From: Takakia lepidozioides
Lineage: Eukaryota; Streptophyta; Takakiopsida; Takakiales; Takakiaceae
DNA length: 64,000 bases
Assembly (NCBI GenBank): GCA_030704615.1
Contig: CM060733.1
Coordinates: forward strand, 15,066,001 to 15,130,000
Reading direction: 5' to 3'
Shown: piece by piece, positions 59,701 through 64,000 of the stretch
Numbering within the stretch: the first letter of the stretch is position 1
Layout of the letters: each line of letters opens with the position of its first letter
The notes under the pieces: generated by a model
Told to the model about the DNA's origin: nothing
The model's database searches: none
Seen by the model: only the letters and a program-made list of their open reading frames with translations
Program-made: the position numbers and the translations under genes

Positions 59701-60194
59701 GCAAATCTGGTTTACTTGTGCTCATCTTTGCCTGCTTTAGAGTGCATGTTAGACAACAATAACAAGTGTGAAAGTCTGTGATTCACCTGGGGTTCCACAA
59801 TCCTCACTAACCTGTTGGTTTTGTGGGGGCTTTGTGATGGGACCAGGTGAGGACCTTCACTTGACATGAATTTTGAAGCTTGCAAGTGATCTAGTAATTG
59901 CAGGAGATACGGCTACTTCTACATATTTCTTCAACGAGGGATGTTGAACTACTTTCAACCTCTACTCTTTGTTGTTTTTGGGTGTTGCAATCAGCTTCTG
60001 TTTGCATGTAGTAGAAACATATGATGAGCTTTTAGAATACAAACATTCTTTAAGGACTTTTGGGATACAGTGAAAGCATTCTACTATGGTTTTGGGATAA
60101 CCTATTGATGAGTTCTTGGTGATAAGGGAATGGGCTACATTCTCCAGACCTAGAATTGTCCATGCTACAAGTTTAAAGCAGGCACATTGTCTGT

Positions 60195-60610
60195 GCTGTT
60201 TTAACTTAGAAAATACCATGCAGTGTTTCAGGACCTACCATTGAGAATAAAACAAACTTGTTTATGTTGTTTTCAGAGTTCACACTATTTGTTGTAAGTC
60301 TACCAAACAGTACTTCTGAAACTACACATTTTGTTTAAAACAGGTCCTCTTGTACAATTTTAACATAGGAAGTACCAGACAGTACTTTTAGACATGACCA
60401 TTAGCTTAAGACAAATTTGTTCATCATGTTTTGACTTAAGGATTACCAAGCAAGGTGTTTTGAAGGCTTTTTGCAGACTACATACTATCTATTTTAAGCT
60501 ACCAAGTAACATTTTGGAACCACCCTTTGAATGAAAAATAGACATGTGTATGCTTTAACTTAGAAATTTCCAAGTAATTATCTTGTAGGGCTTTTTAGAT
60601 TACAAACTGT
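60195..60610 (+). repeat. Degenerate tandem-like repeat
   Basis: Related words TTTTAACTTAGAAAATACC (60198), TTTTAACATAGGAAGTACC (60358), TTTTGACTTAAGGATTACC (60429) and CTTTAACTTAGAAATTTCC (60550) recur at uneven spacing of 70-160 bases with similar flanks. It is old or composite. Confidence 0.5.
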
Positions 60611-61059
60611 TTTCTAAAGCTCCCCCAAATCTTTGGGGATATGACTTGGCAATATCTATATAGTTCTAATTATGCTTACTGTGGTTTTCTTGCTTTGAGG
60701 GATTTATGGTGCTGGAATACCACTTCCAGACTTGCAAATCTGGTCTGTCTGAATTTATCTTTGCTGACATAGTACTTAGCACAAGGTTGTACGTGTAAAG
60801 GTAACACAGCCTAATATACACATACATGTTTGAGTTTCATTTTTTTCACAAAAAGGATTAGGGTGATGGGTTTCTTACAGAATCCCACCCTATCACCCTT
60901 AGCGTTCATATACATTGAAGTCTGCAAGGTATAATCATATATGAAGGTGCTTATGGAAGGAGGTGATAGATGGTGCCTTGTTTCAAGGCTGATTTGTCTT
61001 TAAATTGACAAGGACCTTACTGTGTCCATGTCTCAACAAGGCATAAGTATATTCTCTCT

Positions 61060-63690
61060 TTCTCTCTTTCTCTTCCATGTAGGAACTAGGAACCCCTTGT
61101 AATTGACTCGTTCAGCTCAAATTCTTTACAATGGGTAAGTAACTTCCCAATTAAGTCCCTCCTTGTTGTTCGACGAGCATATTGAGAACGAGTTTTGAGA
61201 ATCACATGATTTTGTGGAGGTATACAAATTCGCTATGCAAGACAGTCGATTGCTAAGCAAGAAATTCTCAAATGCAGATCAATCGAAAGAACATACGAAA
61301 CGTGCAACCACAATGTCAAGGAACCGGAAACATACAAAATGTGCCATGATTTTTTGGGACCTTGATTAGTTGTAAATACTAAATTATCATACTCCTAAAT
61401 GACAATGCTGATAGTAAAAAGGGACTCAGCTATGAAGGCTCAACTACATATATTTCTCCTATTCCAAGTCTCATAACCAAAAAAGCAAATAGTTAAAAAT
61501 TATGGATTTTTTAACGAGTCCATAAATATTTGTTATAGTCCATATAAAAGGCCGTTATGGACTTGTTTTTAAAGCATGATTCATAGAAAATTAGAAAAAG
61601 AGACTTGACCAAATATGCTTTGAGGGAGAAAGAATGTAGAATGAAAACATCCACTCAAAAATGTTAAATAAAATAAACTTTATGTACTATTTTAAGCCTT
61701 CAAAATAACTATTTTTGTAAAGTCCTTTACATATAGAATTCTCTGAAATATCAACACTACCTCATTAAATACATAGACCAAGGGTAGACCCCCGGGTGGA
61801 TGTCAAATTTGAGAAAAACTATCGTGATCTGAAACTATCGCGATTTGAAAATAAAGTCTTTAATGGTCAATAATAGACGGTTGAGATTGTAAATTGAAGC
61901 AAATCCAATGGTTGAGGATTCGCCACATCCCCCTTTATGTACTTTTAGGGACTCATGATGTGTCTCATTTTGGTCCACCGTAAGTTGCAACTACCCTACA
62001 CCCCAAAACCCAGACTGTTGTGAACCTCGACCGATCTGCCCGAAACTTCCCAAGAATTGCGCGGCCTGGTAAGACCGGGCCGAGTCGGGCTCGCGCGGGG
62101 CCGCGTTGGCACTAGCACGGTGCCCATGTGGAGATCGGCTATTGCAAGTCTACAACCTCTCTATTTTTGAGTAGAATCGTTGGAGTGGCTCTAAAAATGG
62201 AGTTGCCAAATTGATGTGAGGATGAGAAGGAGAACCATCTTCCCCAAATAACTTAGTTGTGTGTGTGAGGGAGCTACAGTGCTTCCAACATCATATTCTA
62301 GACCCTGCTGTCAGAGTGCAAGAGGGAATTTTTTATCTGTCTCGTGGACAAGGAGCAATGCAGTTGCCCAACCGAGCTTACTGCTTGGGATCGAACAAGA
62401 CTGGGGTGACGTACTGTGTGGGATGTATAAGCGTTGTGTTGGTTGGGGTGGCTGCCATTGGTTTGCTAGTAGATATTTTGTATGTGATCGTGACGAGTGC
62501 AATGAGGGGGAAACGGTTGAACCCCATTTGGTGGGTTGCGTACGTGGTGGGATTGGTGATGGGAATCGGATCCCTTGTTTTTTATATCGTTCACATTCGT
62601 ATTTGCTTCGAGAGGAGACTGGAAGCCTCAAAAGCAGTCCACGCAGTGGATGAGGACTCAGACATGATATGAAGCTTGCCGCGGAGATGCACTACAACTT
62701 TGGGATCCTTTGCAAAGACCAAGAAAATTTAGGATGTAAGTTAGCACACAAGTTGAAAGTGTTGGAAGGAATTGAGTTGGCATCAAGGAGCCGAGTTGGA
62801 AGCTCTAAAAATGTTTTGTCCCCTATTTTTGTTTACTCCATGAAGACATTTTGTTAGTACCTAATGACATGGAGAAATTGGAGATATTGGAGAAGAGATG
62901 ATGAGAAAAAGGAAGAGAGAGGGAGAATACGCTCTATACTATGAGCATTTTAAGTATTCTGATTAGTAGGATTCATTATTCAATATCTGGGTAAGTTCAT
63001 CATTATATCATTGTTATCAAGTATCAACACGACAAATTAGTAGTTGAGAATGATCGAGCCGTCAATTACTACTCATATGTAAAACTTGTCTCTAGCATAA
63101 TCTTTTCTTTTGATGGAGTGGGGACCAATGTTGGGCGATTCTTAATTTTTTACATACTTGGGAAGGTGGGTTCTAGGATTCAGTTGGAATTTAAGATATC
63201 TGGTTGGGCTGGTTATTAGTTAGTAGCATATGTTTCAAATTTGAGACCTTCCCGATCTCAACTAAAACAACTTGCAATCATCTATAAGATTTTCAATTCA
63301 TGATGACCCAAGAGTGACATAAGGTTAGAAACCACATATTGGGTCTCTGTATCTAGGTGCAATTGATATTCCCCTTCATTGAGGCTTAGCGTCTATAGGT
63401 GAGAGTTCTCGAAAAATCTCAATTAGATAGATTTGTCAGAAATTTTCATAATCAAGTATAGATATATTAGTACAAAGTCTAAGTATAGTACAAGTACGAG
63501 CTAAGACCTGACACCCATTTATAATTATTATCCTCCAAATATTACAAGCTAGACAGTTTTAAAATAGACCTCAATTTCTATCATGATTTCTTGAATGCAT
63601 GAAGTTGTGACTTCAATTTTATTCTATTATATAGAATTGAAATGTTTTTCTCAATTTTAATTTTAGAGTTAAATTTTCATGTATTAATAT
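61060..63690 (+). repeat. Segmental duplication, copy B with ~650-bp insertion
   Basis: This is copy A in direct orientation about 3.3-4.0 kb downstream. Copy B is interrupted between about 61350 and 61995 by AT-rich DNA absent from copy A. After the insertion the order resumes with GTTGTGAACCTCGACCGAT (62019), the 104-aa gene and the 3' landmarks (63111, 63661). Confidence 0.85.
62358..62672 (+). CDS. 104-aa two-helix membrane protein, copy B
   Basis: This is a paralogue of the gene at 58402 with the same length and plan: CLGSNKTGVTYCVG, first hydrophobic segment (CISVVLVGVAAIGLLVDILY), loop SAMRGKRLNP, second segment (WWVAYVVGLVMGIGSLVFYI), tail ending AVHAVDEDSDMI. One residue is missing early (NRAY for NHGAH) and one gained later (LEASKA for LHAKA), both as whole codons. 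Several changes are conservative. The frame is open further upstream to 62259, but the ATG at 62358 is the one shared with copy A. Function is unknown. Confidence 0.6.
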   Translation: MQLPNRAYCLGSNKTGVTYCVGCISVVLVGVAAIGLLVDILYVIVTSAMRGKRLNPIWWVAYVVGLVMGIGSLVFYIVHIRICFERRLEASKAVHAVDEDSDMI

Positions 63691-64000
63691 ATAATGGGGC
63701 TTCACACTACTAACTTGAAAAAGCATGGGCCGAGGCGTCCTCCTTTAAAAAAAAAATAGGGGTCTAGGGGTTTTCCTTTAGAATGTGAGCATAGAAAAAT
63801 GGAGACTTGAGCACAAAACACAGTAATAGGGTTCGAATGTTTTCACAGAAATGGAAAACAAGACAGAAATAGGGTCCCATTTACTACACGCAAATAGGGT
63901 TCTTACAATTATATCTGCAAATTATATGGTAAATATAACTATATTACTACATATAACAAATTTGATATTATTTGCAGAAATAACAATTATTGGAAGAAAT
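63691..64000. other. AT-rich end of window, no gene seen
   Basis: AT-rich DNA beyond the duplication, with no recognisable feature. Confidence 0.5.

Noticed and set aside
1-64000. CRISPR array, operon or phage-like module
   Set aside because: No regularly spaced short repeats, ribosome binding sites or prokaryotic gene strings exist; all clear genes have plant-type introns or plant families.

Overview
This is nuclear DNA of a land plant. The evidence is split genes with GT-AG (and some GC-AG) introns, a plastid lipid transporter subunit (TGD3), a class II CPD photolyase, a VAPYRIN (MSP plus ankyrin, mycorrhizal) gene, PLS-type pentatricopeptide (PPR) and OSB organelle-protein debris, and LINE, SINE and TIR-element remnants. 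The PPR debris, a Pol iota-like gene and the mix of families suggest a seed-free plant such as a fern or lycophyte. That placement is inference. No operons, CRISPR arrays or prokaryotic features are present.

Layout. (1) 1-19 kb: a complete 11-exon photolyase gene on the minus strand (1033-5611) lies divergent from a 10-exon TGD3 ATPase gene (7087-12757). These are followed by two LINE fragments in opposite orientation and an LTR-like segment. (2) 19-35 kb: the SGT TPR co-chaperone (9 exons), a 121-aa membrane protein with a dead paralogue 3 kb away, the spliceosomal SF3A2 gene (7 exons, minus), and 300 bp from its start a divergent two-exon gene for a 68-aa Brawnin/UQCC6-like microprotein. 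(3) 35.7-47.7 kb: a repeat-rich block. It holds a SINE-like insertion, a PPR pseudogene array, an inverted pair of PPR-OSB chimeric segments, an intact-looking but unrecognised charged ORF pair, a 96-bp retroposed element with clear target duplications, and a 736-bp TIR element. (4) 49.8-57.6 kb: intronless VAPYRIN and a Y-family DNA polymerase of the iota type with a UBZ3-like zinc finger, both on the minus strand. (5) 57.8-63.7 kb: a direct segmental duplication carrying two copies of an unknown 104-aa two-helix membrane protein gene.

The genes are not a pathway cluster. Photolyase and Pol iota both deal with DNA damage (direct reversal and translesion bypass), but they lie 50 kb apart. TGD3 acts at the plastid envelope, SF3A2 in U2 snRNP, UQCC6-like in mitochondrial complex III assembly, and VAPYRIN in accommodation of symbionts. 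Exon joins were worked out by hand from reading-frame phase and protein family knowledge. They are consistent in phase across photolyase, TGD3, SGT, SF3A2 and nearly all of Pol iota, where the first coding exon was not found.
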